Shown piece after piece: positions 35,100-45,840 of a stretch of DNA of 64,000 nt. The notes below the pieces were generated by a model. That model had not been told where the DNA came from and ran no database searches. It saw nothing but the letters and a program-made list of their open reading frames with translations. The stretch is from Paracoccus methylovorus (lineage in GTDB: Bacteria > Pseudomonadota > Alphaproteobacteria > Rhodobacterales > Rhodobacteraceae). Each line of letters starts with the position of its first letter. Position 1 is the stretch's first letter. The DNA is taken from positions 711,501 through 775,500 of the forward strand of contig NZ_CP070371.1 of assembly GCF_016919705.1 (NCBI RefSeq). The letters run 5' to 3'. The translations under genes were made by a program, and so were the position numbers.

Positions 35100-36416
35100 C
35101 TAGACTTCTTCGATGCGCAACTCGACCGGCTCGCCGGCGATGACGCCGGTGCGGGGCAGGGCGGCGATGGCATGATCGATGGCATCCGGGGTGGTCTTGT
35201 GGGTGACGATCAGCACTGGCGCCACCCCCTCGCTGCGCGAGTGTCCGTACTGGCGCATGCGGTCGATCGAGATACCGGAATCGCCCAGCACGGTTGCGAC
35301 CTTTGCCAAGGCCCCGGGCTTGTCGGTCAGTTGCAGGCGGATGTAATAGGCCGCCGGCACCGCCGTCCTGGCCGGTTGCGGCATCGCCAGATCCCCGGCC
35401 GGCTGGCCAAAGCTGGGCATGCGCACGCCGCGGGCGATCTCGACGATGTCGGACATGACGGCGCTGGCGGTGGGGCCTTCACCGGCGCCCGGGCCACGCA
35501 ACACGATCTGGCCGACCGAGTCGCCTTCGATCACCACCATGTTCGTCCCGCCCTGCAATTGGCCCAACGGGCTGTCGGCAGGCACCAGACAGGGCGACAT
35601 GCGCTGTTCCAGCCCGCGTCCGGTCATTTGCGCCACACCCAGCAGCTTGATGCGATAGCCCATGTCGGCGGCACGGCGGATGTCGTCGATGCTGACCCGC
35701 TCGATCCCCTCGATCTCGACCGCATCGAAGCTGGGCTTCGTGCCGAAGGCGATGGCCGACAGGATCGCCAGCTTATGGCTGGCGTCGATGCCGCCCACGT
35801 CCAGCGTCGGATCGGCCTCCAGATAGCCCAGTTGGCGGGCCTCTTCGAATACCGTCTCATAGGGCAGGCCGGCGCTTTCCATGCGCGTCAGGATATAGTT
35901 GCAGGTGCCGTTCATCACCCCCATGACGCGGCGGATCTCATTGCCGGCCAGCGACTCGGTCATGGTCTTGATGACGGGAATGCCTCCGGCCACTGCGGCC
36001 TCAAATCGGATGACCCGGCCATGGGCTTCGGCCAGTTCGGCGAGTTCCTGGCCATGGATCGCCAGCAGCGCCTTGTTGGCGGTCACCACGTCCTTGCCGG
36101 CCCGCAGCGCGGCCGTCACGGCCTCGCGCGCGATGCCCTCGTCGCCGCCGATCAGTTCGATGAACACATCCACATCTTCGCGCAGGGCAAGGGCGCGGGC
36201 GTCCTCTTCCCAACCATAGCCGGACAGGTCCACGTCGCGATTCTTCATCCGGTCGCGGGCGCAGACGGCGGTGATGGTGATCGGCCGGCCCGCGCGCAGG
36301 GACAGCAGGGCGGCGTGTTTCTGGATGATCTTGACGGTGCCGGTGCCGACCGTCCCAAGACCAGCAATGCCGAGACGAAGCGGAGAGGCGTCTTGCCCCT
36401 GTTTCTGGGCGGTCAT
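35100..36416 (-). CDS. hom: Homoserine dehydrogenase
   Basis: NAD(P)-dependent reduction of aspartate semialdehyde to homoserine for threonine and methionine synthesis. The 438-residue protein has the Rossmann motif GIAGLGTVGTGTVKII near residue 15, the catalytic region with GTCNYILTRM near residue 178, and DVGGIDASHKLAILSAIAFG near residue 215. The C-terminal ACT domain (PGALAKVATVLGDSGISID, near residue 358) suggests threonine feedback control. It appears monocistronic. Confidence 0.96.
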   Translation of the reverse strand: MTAQKQGQDASPLRLGIAGLGTVGTGTVKIIQKHAALLSLRAGRPITITAVCARDRMKNRDVDLSGYGWEEDARALALREDVDVFIELIGGDEGIAREAVTAALRAGKDVVTANKALLAIHGQELAELAEAHGRVIRFEAAVAGGIPVIKTMTESLAGNEIRRVMGVMNGTCNYILTRMESAGLPYETVFEEARQLGYLEADPTLDVGGIDASHKLAILSAIAFGTKPSFDAVEIEGIERVSIDDIRRAADMGYRIKLLGVAQMTGRGLEQRMSPCLVPADSPLGQLQGGTNMVVIEGDSVGQIVLRGPGAGEGPTASAVMSDIVEIARGVRMPSFGQPAGDLAMPQPARTAVPAAYYIRLQLTDKPGALAKVATVLGDSGISIDRMRQYGHSRSEGVAPVLIVTHKTTPDAIDHAIAALPRTGVIAGEPVELRIEEV

Positions 36417-36484
36417 GTGAAACTCTTATCTATTGACAAGGCGGTGTTAGCGGATGGCGCGGCACGTTGCAACGCGCGGAACGC

Positions 36485-37018
36485 TCAGGCCTCGTCGTCG
36501 CCTGCCCAATAACCCTGCACGCCGGTCGCACGCATCACCCGCAGGACCCGTGTGCCGATTTCGACCGTATCCGCGCGGATGGCATTCAGCTCGGCAATGC
36601 CCAGCGGCTGGCGCTGCACCTCTCCTTTGGTGCTCACAAAGGCCGGATGCCAGCGCGCCTTGTCCTCGGTCGGACGCCAGGAGGCATGGCAGATCAGGTT
36701 GCGCTGCAAGCGGATCAGGGACAGCCTGTCGGTGATGCGGTTGCGGTCGCGCAGCCCCGGATAGCGGCGCATGGCGGCGTCCAACTGGTCGATCAGGGTG
36801 CCCATGGAATCATCCGCGATCGAGACCATGCGGGTCAGCCAGCTTTGCAACTCCTCCTCGGTCAGGTCGTCGGCCAGCCGTGCGCGGTCAAGGGCATAAA
36901 TGGTGCGCTTGATGATCTCCTCGAGCCAGCCGAAACTCGCCACGCACTGCCCCAGCGCCGCGGCGAAATCAGCCGGCAGAGTGTAATGGGTCTCGGCTGG
37001 GGCGCCTATTCTGGTCAT
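36485..37018 (-). CDS. Hypothetical protein (177 residues)
   Basis: I do not recognise this gene. The product is soluble, mostly helical, and has no signal peptide. It has a conserved-looking core: VASFGWLEEIIKRTIYALDR near residue 28 and RLSLIRLQRNLICHASWRP near residue 102. The latter His-containing pattern resembles helical HEPN-like or DUF proteins of the form RNxxxH, here RNLICH, but I cannot assign it. Start MTRIGAPAE is chosen over an upstream Met for lack of similarity there. It precedes hom on the same strand with a 68-bp gap. Confidence 0.7.
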   Translation of the reverse strand: MTRIGAPAETHYTLPADFAAALGQCVASFGWLEEIIKRTIYALDRARLADDLTEEELQSWLTRMVSIADDSMGTLIDQLDAAMRRYPGLRDRNRITDRLSLIRLQRNLICHASWRPTEDKARWHPAFVSTKGEVQRQPLGIAELNAIRADTVEIGTRVLRVMRATGVQGYWAGDDEA

Positions 37019-37200
37019 CGTGTCATGTCCCCCTCGGAAACCTTGATTGCGGGGGACCGAAATGCACCCAGCCATCCCGCGGAGCCGCGTTTTGGCCCCT
37101 GAGATGCGTCTGCCGCCCCTTTGTACCCGCTCTCATCTTGTCCTCGCGCGGCTCCCGATGGTCGAGTTTTCCACGGTACCCTGCGCCAGACAAGACGTGG

Positions 37201-37689
37201 TCAAAGCATCTTTTGCAGCAGCACCAGATCCAGCCACCGGCCGAATTTGCGCCCAGCCTGCGGCAACAGGCCGACCTGCACATAACCAATGGCGCGATGG
37301 AAGGAGATACCGGCCTCGTTCTCGACCGAGACGGCGGCGATCATGCTATGCGCGCCGCCGGTGCGGGCATGATCCTCTATCGCCTCCATCAGCGCCCGGC
37401 CGAGACCCCGGCCGCGTGCGATGGGCGACAGGATCACCGAATGCTCCATGCAATGGGCGTAACCATCCCCGCCGCGAAACTGGTCGTAGCTGGCCAGCCC
37501 CAGCACTGCGCCTGCGTCCTCTGCGATCAGGAATTCACGCCCTGCTGCCCGGCGCTGCGCGATCATCCGGGCCAGTCCCGCAGGTGTTTTCTCTTCGCTG
37601 GAAAAGGTGATGGTGGTCTCGCGGATCAAGGGATTCCAAAAGCCAAGGATCCCGGGAATATCCCCCTCGATCGCAGGACGCAGCCTCAT
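37201..37689 (-). CDS. GNAT family N-acetyltransferase (phosphinothricin acetyltransferase-like)
   Basis: A 162-residue acetyl-CoA-dependent transferase of the PAT/YncA type. Family features are MRLRPAIEGDIPGILGFWNP, ETTITFSSEEKTPAGLARMI near residue 24, and the acetyl-CoA loop SPIARGRGLGRALMEAIEDH near residue 90. The frame is open upstream to an ATG formed by the dispersed intergenic element, but the conserved N-terminus and size support the ATG at 37689. Its natural substrate may be an amino-acid analogue such as methionine sulfone; this is not shown. Confidence 0.88.
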   Translation of the reverse strand: MRLRPAIEGDIPGILGFWNPLIRETTITFSSEEKTPAGLARMIAQRRAAGREFLIAEDAGAVLGLASYDQFRGGDGYAHCMEHSVILSPIARGRGLGRALMEAIEDHARTGGAHSMIAAVSVENEAGISFHRAIGYVQVGLLPQAGRKFGRWLDLVLLQKML

Positions 37690-37743
37690 CTCACCAGCCT
37701 CCCTGGCCAACACCGCCGCCATCTCCCATGGGACGACAGGCTG

Positions 37744-37768
37744 CTTCTTCGTTGCCCAAATACCCATG
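37744..37768 (-). repeat. Dispersed intergenic element, copy 4 (consensus)
   Basis: On the minus strand it reads CAT then GGGTATTTGGGCAACGAAGA then AG, identical in its core to copies 5 and 6. It lies 33 bp downstream of the methylmalonyl-CoA mutase stop and 54 bp upstream of the GNAT gene. Confidence 0.85.
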
Positions 37769-37801
37769 CGACCGCGACGCTGGGACGCGGCCGCGCTTTT
37801 G

Positions 37802-39946
37802 TCACGCCGCCCGCGCTGCGCGGATCAGCGTCAGGATATCACGCGCAGCCGAGGGGATGTTGGTGCCCGGCCCGAAAATCGCCTTCACCCCGGCCTTCTT
37901 CAGGAAATCGTAATCCTGTTGCGGGATCACGCCCCCGCAGATCACGATGATATCCCCGGCGCCCTGTTCCTTCAGCGCGGCGATCAGCTTTGGCGCCAGC
38001 GTCTTGTGACCGGCTGCCTGCGAGGAAATCCCCACGACATGCACGTCGTTGTCGATGGCGTCCTGCGCGGCTTCCTCGGGGGTCTGAAACAGCGGCCCCA
38101 CATCGACGTCAAAGCCGATATCGGCGAATGCGGTGGCGATCACCTTGGCGCCGCGATCGTGGCCGTCCTGACCCATCTTGACCACCAGCATACGCGGGCG
38201 GCGACCTTCTTCCTCGGCGAATGTCTCGACATCGCGCTGGATCTGGGCAAAGTCGTCGTCGCCTTCATAAGCCGCACCATAGACGCCGGCCAGCGTCTTT
38301 ACCTCGGCCCGGTGGCGGCCGAATTCCTTTTCCATCGCCATGCTGATCTCTCCCACGCTGGCCCGGGCGCGCGCGGCCTCGACCGCTGCGTCAAGCAGGT
38401 TGCCGCCTTCCTTTGCCCGGCGCGTGATCTCGTCCAGCGCCGCCTGGCACTTCGCTTCGTCCCGCGTCGCGCGGATCTGGTTCAGCCGCGCGATCTGGGA
38501 CTCGCGCACCTTCACGTTGTCGATGTCGAGGATGTCGATGGGGTCTTCCTTCGTCAGGCGATACTTGTTCACGCCGACGATGACTTCTTCGCCCCGGTCG
38601 ATCTGGGCCTGACGCCGCGCTGCGGTTTCCTCGATCCGCAGCTTGGGCATGCCCGAGGCCACGGCCTTGGTCATGCCGCCCATCTCCTCGACCTCTTCGA
38701 TCAGCGCCCAGGCTTTCTCGGCCAGTTGCGCGGTCAGGCTTTCGACGTAATAGCTGCCCGCCAGCGGATCGACGACATGGGTGATGCCGGTTTCCTCTTG
38801 CAGGATCAACTGAGTGTTGCGCGCGATGCGGGCGCTGAATTCGGTCGGCAGTGCGATGGCTTCGTCCAGCGCGTTGGTGTGCAGCGATTGCGTGCCGCCA
38901 AGTGCTGCCGCCAGCGCCTCATAGGCGGTGCGGACCACGTTGTTGTAGGGGTCCTGTTCCTGCAGGCTGACACCCGAGGTCTGGCAATGCGTGCGCAGCA
39001 TCAGACTGCCCGGTTTCTTGGGGTCGAACTCCTTCATGATCCGCGTCCACAGCAGACGGGCGGCACGCAGCTTGGCGGCCTCCATGAAGAAATTCATGCC
39101 GATGGCAAAAAAGAACGACAGCCGTCCGGCGAACTGGTCCACGTCCATGCCCGCGCTCAGCGCCGCACGGACATATTCGCGTCCATCGGCCAGCGTATAG
39201 GCCAGTTCCTGCACCAGGTTCGCGCCCGCTTCCTGCATGTGATAGCCGGAAATCGAGATCGAGTTGAACTTGGGCATCTCGTTCGAGGTATATTCGATGA
39301 TATCCGCGATGAGCCGCATCGAGGGCTCGGGCGGATAGATATAGGTGTTGCGGACCATGAACTCCTTGAGGATGTCGTTCTGGATCGTGCCCGACAGGAC
39401 CGAGCGCGGATGCCCCTGCTCCTCGCCCGTCACGATGAAGTTCGCCAGGATCGGGATCACCGCACCATTCATGGTCATGGACACGGAAACCTTGTCCAGC
39501 GGGATGCCGTCGAACAGGACCTTCATGTCCTCGACGCTGTCGATGGCGACGCCCGCCTTGCCGACATCGCCTTCGACGCGGGGATGATCGCTGTCATAGC
39601 CGCGATGGGTGGCAAGATCGAAGGCGACCGAGACGCCCTGTTGGCCGGCGGCCAGCGCCTTGCGGTAGAAGGCGTTCGATTCCTCGGCGGTCGAGAAACC
39701 GGCGTATTGCCGGATGGTCCAGGGCCGGCCGGCATACATGGTCGCGCGCGGTCCGCGGGTAAAGGGCTCAATCCCCGGCAGGCTGCCCAGATGCGGCAGG
39801 TGCGTCAGATCGTCCTGGGTGTAAAGCGGCTTGACCTCGATTCCTTCCAGCGTGTGCCAGGTCAGGCTGTCGGGATCGGCGCCTTTCAGCTCTTTGCTGG
39901 CAAGCTTGCGCCAGTCTTCCAGAGCGGCTTTTGTGCATTCGGTCAT
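37802..39946 (-). CDS. Methylmalonyl-CoA mutase
   Basis: The adenosylcobalamin-dependent isomerase converting (R)-methylmalonyl-CoA to succinyl-CoA, the end of the propionyl-CoA pathway. The 714-residue single-chain protein has substrate-domain motifs [20 protein letters not shown] near residue 84 and [12 protein letters not shown] near residue 155. The C-terminal B12-binding domain has the DxHxxG motif in [18 protein letters not shown] near residue 595. Length and architecture match the homologous large subunit. pccA and pccB lie upstream on the same strand. The epimerase and MeaB-type chaperone genes are not visible here. Confidence 0.96.
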   Translation of the reverse strand: MTECTKAALEDWRKLASKELKGADPDSLTWHTLEGIEVKPLYTQDDLTHLPHLGSLPGIEPFTRGPRATMYAGRPWTIRQYAGFSTAEESNAFYRKALAAGQQGVSVAFDLATHRGYDSDHPRVEGDVGKAGVAIDSVEDMKVLFDGIPLDKVSVSMTMNGAVIPILANFIVTGEEQGHPRSVLSGTIQNDILKEFMVRNTYIYPPEPSMRLIADIIEYTSNEMPKFNSISISGYHMQEAGANLVQELAYTLADGREYVRAALSAGMDVDQFAGRLSFFFAIGMNFFMEAAKLRAARLLWTRIMKEFDPKKPGSLMLRTHCQTSGVSLQEQDPYNNVVRTAYEALAAALGGTQSLHTNALDEAIALPTEFSARIARNTQLILQEETGITHVVDPLAGSYYVESLTAQLAEKAWALIEEVEEMGGMTKAVASGMPKLRIEETAARRQAQIDRGEEVIVGVNKYRLTKEDPIDILDIDNVKVRESQIARLNQIRATRDEAKCQAALDEITRRAKEGGNLLDAAVEAARARASVGEISMAMEKEFGRHRAEVKTLAGVYGAAYEGDDDFAQIQRDVETFAEEEGRRPRMLVVKMGQDGHDRGAKVIATAFADIGFDVDVGPLFQTPEEAAQDAIDNDVHVVGISSQAAGHKTLAPKLIAALKEQGAGDIIVICGGVIPQQDYDFLKKAGVKAIFGPGTNIPSAARDILTLIRAARAA

Positions 39947-40000
39947 CTTGCATCCTTTCCCATGGCCTCTCGGCTCTTATATGAATAAGAAGAAGAGAGG

Positions 40001-40531
40001 ATGATGAAACTGAAACGGTTGATTTTTCTGGCAATGGTGCCGCTGATTGCGGCCATGGGGCCCAGGCCCCAGGGCGAGGCCGACGGCCATCGTCCGTTTG
40101 TCCGCGGCGAAGTGCCCGCCGCGCGTGATGAGGCCGCACCGTTCACGCATCCCAAGATGCAGGCGGGCGAGTTGACGGTGCTGTCGGCTGACGAGGCTGA
40201 TCCGGCGGAATTCGTCTGGCAGGCGCGGCCGGTGGTGATCTTTGCCAATACGGCGGCCGATCCGTCCTTTACCGAGCAACTGGCCATCCTGCGCCGCGAT
40301 CCGGCGCCGCTGCTTGTCCGCGGCGTGGTGGTCATCACCGATACCGATCCTGCGGCTGCAAGCCTGTGGCGGCGGCAATTGCGCCCCGAGGGGTTTTCGC
40401 TGGTGCTGATCGACAAGGATGGCCAGGTCAAGCAGCGCAAGCCGTCGCCCCGATCCGTGCGCGAGATTACGCGGGCAATCGACAAGTTCCCGCTGCGTTT
40501 GCAGGAAATCGGTCGCGCCGGGTTGCCGTGA
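40001..40531 (+). CDS. DUF4174 domain-containing exported protein
   Basis: A 176-residue protein with an N-terminal signal or anchor (MMKLKRLIFLAMVPLIAAMG). The rest looks like a thioredoxin-fold DUF4174 domain: RPVVIFANTAADPSFTEQLA near residue 77 and the closing GFSLVLIDKDGQVKQRKPSP near residue 130. No CxxC is present. Two adjacent ATG codons (40001, 40004) follow AAGAGAGG. It is divergent from the mutase gene. The function is unknown. Confidence 0.75.
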   Translation: MMKLKRLIFLAMVPLIAAMGPRPQGEADGHRPFVRGEVPAARDEAAPFTHPKMQAGELTVLSADEADPAEFVWQARPVVIFANTAADPSFTEQLAILRRDPAPLLVRGVVVITDTDPAAASLWRRQLRPEGFSLVLIDKDGQVKQRKPSPRSVREITRAIDKFPLRLQEIGRAGLP

Positions 40532-40627
40532 CAGGTTGAAGCCCGCAACGGGATGTTGCAGAAATCGCAATTCGTGACTATTTTCAGGACATGGGCAGTA
40601 TCCTGCCCGCCAGGAAAGGAGCGGCGC

Positions 40628-40813
40628 ATGAGCAAGTCGAATTTGCTGCAAAAAACGGAAACGAGGCCCGAGTCCAAGCCGCGCCCCGAGCCCGCGGCTG
40701 CGAATGACAGCTTTGTCGCCCGGCTGGCAAAGGCGCGGACGGCCAATGAAATGACCAACCTGATCGGATTGAAACCCATCAAAGGCCGCTCCGGTCCGAA
40801 GATCGCCTATTAA
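40628..40813 (+). CDS. Small hypothetical protein (61 residues)
   Basis: A 61-residue product starting MSKSNLLQKTETRPESKPRP, Pro/Lys-rich at the N-terminus and ending ANEMTNLIGLKPIKGRSGPK before IAY. ATG 40628 has an excellent ribosome site (AAAGGAG) 7-8 bp upstream, better than any upstream start. I do not recognise it. Its 3' end overlaps the convergent gene by 35 bp. Confidence 0.6.
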   Translation: MSKSNLLQKTETRPESKPRPEPAAANDSFVARLAKARTANEMTNLIGLKPIKGRSGPKIAY

Positions 40814-41441
40814 GCCGCGCGCGCATCTCGGCCAGTTCCGAGGGCAGGTTTGCGGCGATGCGGTCCGCACGCTCGCGCGTGTCACTTTCGTATAGCTCCA
40901 GAATCGTCGCATCGCCGCCGTGCAGGCTGGCCAGCAGGATGCGTATCGCTCCATAGCCGGCTTCCCGCGCGACATCGCTGAGTTCCAGATAATCCAGAAA
41001 CATCTCGGCCGCCCGGTCGCGGTTGCGGCGCGCCAATGCCGGCAGCTCGGTCTCGAACGAGCGCATCAGCGCGATTTGCCGGTAATAGGTTACGACCGGG
41101 TCGATAACCAGCGCCGGCAGGATATGCACATCCTCGATGAGGGCCGAAAAGATGCGGTCGTTGGAGTTGTCCGGCAGCATCTGGATAAAGCCGTCGTCGC
41201 GGATGCGCCGCACGGTGTCCGGGATTTCGCGACTATCCAGACGCTGGTTTTCCAGACTGACGACATGGGCGCGTATCTCGGCCAAAAGCGCGCGCTGCAT
41301 GTCGTCCACGCGCTCGGCGCGCAGCTTGGCGTCGCGCCGACGGTTCTGAAAGGCGACGACCCACCAGCCCGTGGCGATGAACAGCCCGGCGACAAACGCC
41401 TGCTGTGCCTGTGGGCTGAGATAGTCGTCCAAAACCGGCAT
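40779..41441 (-). CDS. Membrane-anchored hypothetical protein
   Basis: A 220-residue protein with one N-terminal membrane segment (AFVAGLFIATGWWVVAFQNR, near residues 12-31) followed by a charged helical cytoplasmic domain (RAERVDDMQRALLAEIRAHV and later MFLDYLELSDVAREAGYGAI). No family was recognised. It lies 49 bp downstream of pccA on the same strand, so it could be the last gene of that transcript. Start MPVLDDYLSP is chosen over an upstream Met with poor context. Confidence 0.68.
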   Translation of the reverse strand: MPVLDDYLSPQAQQAFVAGLFIATGWWVVAFQNRRRDAKLRAERVDDMQRALLAEIRAHVVSLENQRLDSREIPDTVRRIRDDGFIQMLPDNSNDRIFSALIEDVHILPALVIDPVVTYYRQIALMRSFETELPALARRNRDRAAEMFLDYLELSDVAREAGYGAIRILLASLHGGDATILELYESDTRERADRIAANLPSELAEMRARLNRRSSDRSGL

Positions 41442-41490
41442 GTTCCCCGATCCTTGTGCCGGGCGCTGGTATGCGCCCGGCGGTTGCATG

Positions 41491-43548
<2,058 letters not shown>

Positions 43549-43580
43549 GTTTCTTTCCCCTGGGGCAGATCCCGAACGTG

Positions 43581-43613
43581 AAAAAGCCGCCCCGACGCAA
43601 AGCCGGGACGGCT
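43581..43613 (-). terminator. Intrinsic terminator or attenuator between the lipoprotein block and pccA
   Basis: AGCCGTCCCG and CGGGGCGGCT (minus strand) pair with one mismatch around a 9-nt loop, followed directly by TTTTTCACG. It lies 56 bp past the 70-residue lipoprotein gene and 33 bp before pccA. pccA may therefore be partly insulated from the upstream small genes or be driven by read-through. Confidence 0.75.
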
Positions 43614-43668
43614 GTAAACAGGTATGAGCGGCGCGCGGACGCGAGCCGTCAGATGATTGGCAAAAGCC

Positions 43669-43881
43669 TTATTGGCAGAGGCGCACGTCGTCGCACAGTG
43701 CGCCGGCAGCAGCGCCGATGGCCGCGCCTTTGACGACGTTATGGCCGCCGACATGGGCGACGGTCGCACCGACACCCGCGCCGATAAGACCGCGGTCCAT
43801 ATCGGTCGGGTTGATGTTCTGGGTGCAGCCGGCAAGGCCGACAAGGCCAAGGCCAAGCACGAAAACGATTTTCTTGGGCAT
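43669..43881 (-). CDS. Small glycine-zipper lipoprotein A (70 residues)
   Basis: A signal peptide with lipobox (MPKKIVFVLGLGLVGLAGC, Cys at residue 19) predicts a lipidated envelope protein. The mature part is Gly/Ala-rich (RGLIGAGVGATVAHVGGH and GAAIGAAAGALCDDVRLCQ), typical of glycine-zipper membrane-associated segments. The C-terminal GALCDD-x3-CQ with two Cys matches the neighbouring gene at 43948, so the two are tandem paralogues. The function is unknown. Confidence 0.8.
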   Translation of the reverse strand: MPKKIVFVLGLGLVGLAGCTQNINPTDMDRGLIGAGVGATVAHVGGHNVVKGAAIGAAAGALCDDVRLCQ

Positions 43882-43947
43882 TTCGCTTGCTCCGGGAGGC
43901 GGGCGACGGCACCGGGCGTCAGCCCGGGGCCGAACGTCCGGTTGAAA

Positions 43948-44193
43948 TCAGTAGCGGCGCTGGCAGACGCCGGCGTCGTCGCAAAGCGCGCCGCCAGCCG
44001 CACCGATGAGGGCGCCGGTCGCAACGTCACCGTCGATGATCTTTGCCACGGCCGCACCAGCCAGCGCGCCGCCAGCCGCGCGCTGCGCGTCGGGGGAAAG
44101 GGTCGCGCCGCCGCCGTAGCCTTGTTCGCAGGCAGCAAGGCCGGCGACCAGAAGGGCCGCGGTGGAGAGACGCAGGATGACGGATTTTTGCAT
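43948..44193 (-). CDS. Small glycine-zipper lipoprotein B (81 residues)
   Basis: A signal peptide with lipobox (LSTAALLVAGLAACEQG; Cys at residue 22). The mature region is Gly/Ala-rich (AAGGALAGAAVAKIIDGDVA and GALIGAAGGALCDDAGVCQ). It shares the C-terminal GALCDD-x3-CQ ending with lipoprotein A, 66 bp downstream. Both may form a small envelope pair linked by the conserved cysteines. The 145-bp region upstream holds its promoter or leader and no gene. Confidence 0.8.
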   Translation of the reverse strand: MQKSVILRLSTAALLVAGLAACEQGYGGGATLSPDAQRAAGGALAGAAVAKIIDGDVATGALIGAAGGALCDDAGVCQRRY

Positions 44194-44338
44194 AGCGTTT
44201 TGCCTGTATTATGGACCCGTTTACGGGCCGTTGGTGATAGAGGTGCGCATAATATTGCACGCACCACACCCGGAAGAAACTGACAACGGTGTGAAAACAC
44301 AAAACTACGCGGCAATCCGCCCATCCCCCGGCCGGTCA

Positions 44339-44752
44339 TCACTTGTCGTCCTCGTCGTCCCAGTCGTCGTCTTCCCAATCGACGTCGTCCCAGTCGAACT
44401 CGGGCGCGTTCTCGGCGAAAAGCTCGGGAAAGCTGGCTTCGGCGCGTTTCATATCGACGCGCAGAAGCTGGTCATAGTCGGTGGAATCAAGCTTGCCGAC
44501 CGCGATCACCTCGCGGCCAAGCAACCAGGACAACCGCCCCGCATCAAGATTGCCGCGCTGGAACGGTTCTTCGCCGAAAAGCTGGATCAATGCTGCCAGA
44601 AAGGCGGTATCGGCACGGCGGTCGGCCGGCCTGCGGTCGCGGAAACGCTCGCGACGGACCAAGGGCGTTGCGCCCTTCTTGTTGGCGCGGCGGATGGTGA
44701 ACTGGAAGTCGGTGCCGGGAAGGCGGCCTGGAAAGCCACGATGCTTCAGCAT
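44339..44752 (-). CDS. Hypothetical protein with Asp/Trp-rich tail (137 residues)
   Basis: I do not recognise a family. The N-terminal half is strongly basic (RANKKGATPLVRRERFRDRR), the middle has a helical segment (DTAFLAALIQLFGEEPFQ), and the last 20 residues are an acidic Trp-punctuated tail (DWDDVDWEDDDWDDEDDK). No signal peptide is present. It is flanked by lipoprotein genes on the same strand. The basic body with acidic tail suggests nucleic-acid or cationic-partner interaction, which is inference only. Confidence 0.65.
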   Translation of the reverse strand: MLKHRGFPGRLPGTDFQFTIRRANKKGATPLVRRERFRDRRPADRRADTAFLAALIQLFGEEPFQRGNLDAGRLSWLLGREVIAVGKLDSTDYDQLLRVDMKRAEASFPELFAENAPEFDWDDVDWEDDDWDDEDDK

Positions 44753-44845
44753 GTCTTGCCCCCTTTTGGAATTGCGTCATCGCACGGGGGCCGGGCGGAA
44801 CGCGGATGGCGCGGGCCGCCTTGCAGCCCGCGCACGGCCGGTGGC

Positions 44846-44977
44846 TTAGTTGGCGCCGTATTTGCCTTGGTAGACCGGCTCGGGCTGAACCGGGATCGGG
44901 GCGATTTCAGGCTCTTTCTTGGCGCAGGCCGCGGCAAGGCCAACGAGGACGAGGGCCAGTGCAAGCTTCTTCGACAT
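44846..44977 (-). CDS. Very small lipoprotein (43 residues)
   Basis: A 43-codon frame encodes MSKKLALALVLVGLAAACAK and then a short Pro/Glu-rich tail ending VYQGKYGAN. The hydrophobic signal plus LAAAC lipobox-like motif (Cys at residue 18) predicts a lipidated peptide. Such short genes are easily missed. It sits between the acidic-tail gene and the gene at 45162, all on the same strand. Confidence 0.7.
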   Translation of the reverse strand: MSKKLALALVLVGLAAACAKKEPEIAPIPVQPEPVYQGKYGAN

Positions 44978-45161
44978 GTTGTCGTGCTCCTGTATTGCGG
45001 GATGGTTGTGTCCCGACTGCTCGGTTGAGATTCGGCCGCCTCATGCGACCGCGGCGCCATGATAGCCAGCGCGGCGCGGGGCTGACAGGGACCGCGTAAA
45101 GCCATGCTTGCGGGTCCGCTGCGCTGTGGCAGGCTTGCATCAGGGCGCAGAGAAAGGAACA

Positions 45162-45815
45162 TCACCACGGTTCCCACTCACAGGTGTCGCGATCGGGCGG
45201 CAGGTGGAATGCCTCGAAGATCTGAACCACCTCGGGGTCGAAGCTGCCAAAGGGGGTCTCGCGGTCCGCCAGGCTGATGATGATCTGGCTGGGTCGTGGC
45301 GCGGGGGTTGCGATGCGGGGCAGGGCCCAGTTCTCGCACAGCCAGACGATATCCTCGTGCACCGGGTCCTGAGCCAGCACGTCGGGCGCTGCGGGCAGAA
45401 CCGGGGCGCCGACCAGCGCGTCGGCTGCTTCCTCGTCGGCCTCGGGGGGGAGGTCCGCCTGCGTCATATCGTCCAGCGTGGCGGGATCGATCAGGCCGTC
45501 ATCCGGTTCGGCGCCGGTGATTTCGCCACTTTCGGTGTCGATGTCGATCGGCCCCCGCATCTCGTCCTCGACAAAGTCCGAAGCCGGGCCGCTGGTTACC
45601 GGGACGCGCTGCGCCAGGTCGGGCATGACGAAACGAAACCGATAGGTCAGGCCGAACCCGCCGGCATTGTCGTGCCGCGTCTCTTGCCAGCGCACCACGG
45701 AGCCCGAGGGAAGAAGAATGTCGGCCGTGGACCCCTGCGCGATGGCAATGCCGGTTGCCCCGACCAAAGCGGCCGGAGGCATCAGCGCAAAGCCGATCGC
45801 GGTAAGTCTCGACAT
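45162..45815 (-). CDS. Exported hypothetical protein, DUF6497-like
   Basis: A 217-residue protein with a signal peptide (MSRLTAIGFALMPPAALVGA then TGIAIAQ). After an N-terminal strand-rich part (VRWQETRHDNAGGFGLTYRF) comes an acidic low-complexity linker and a conserved-looking C-terminus (SQIIISLADRETPFGSFDPE and ending CEWEPW). I associate this ending with DUF6497 proteins of Rhodobacteraceae, from memory. GGGAGGA lies 3-4 bp before ATG 45815. It is 25 bp downstream of pccB, so it is likely co-transcribed. Confidence 0.65.
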   Translation of the reverse strand: MSRLTAIGFALMPPAALVGATGIAIAQGSTADILLPSGSVVRWQETRHDNAGGFGLTYRFRFVMPDLAQRVPVTSGPASDFVEDEMRGPIDIDTESGEITGAEPDDGLIDPATLDDMTQADLPPEADEEAADALVGAPVLPAAPDVLAQDPVHEDIVWLCENWALPRIATPAPRPSQIIISLADRETPFGSFDPEVVQIFEAFHLPPDRDTCEWEPW

Positions 45816-45840
45816 ACTTCCTCCCTTGGTTTTCATACTG

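Noticed and set aside
37690..37767. Upstream extension of the GNAT gene (MGIWATKK...) from inside the dispersed element
   Set aside because: The element gives an ATG and the same MGIWATKK at several sites, but other copies have stop codons in this frame (59596, 5559). The extension has no GNAT similarity, so the repeat is not protein coding.
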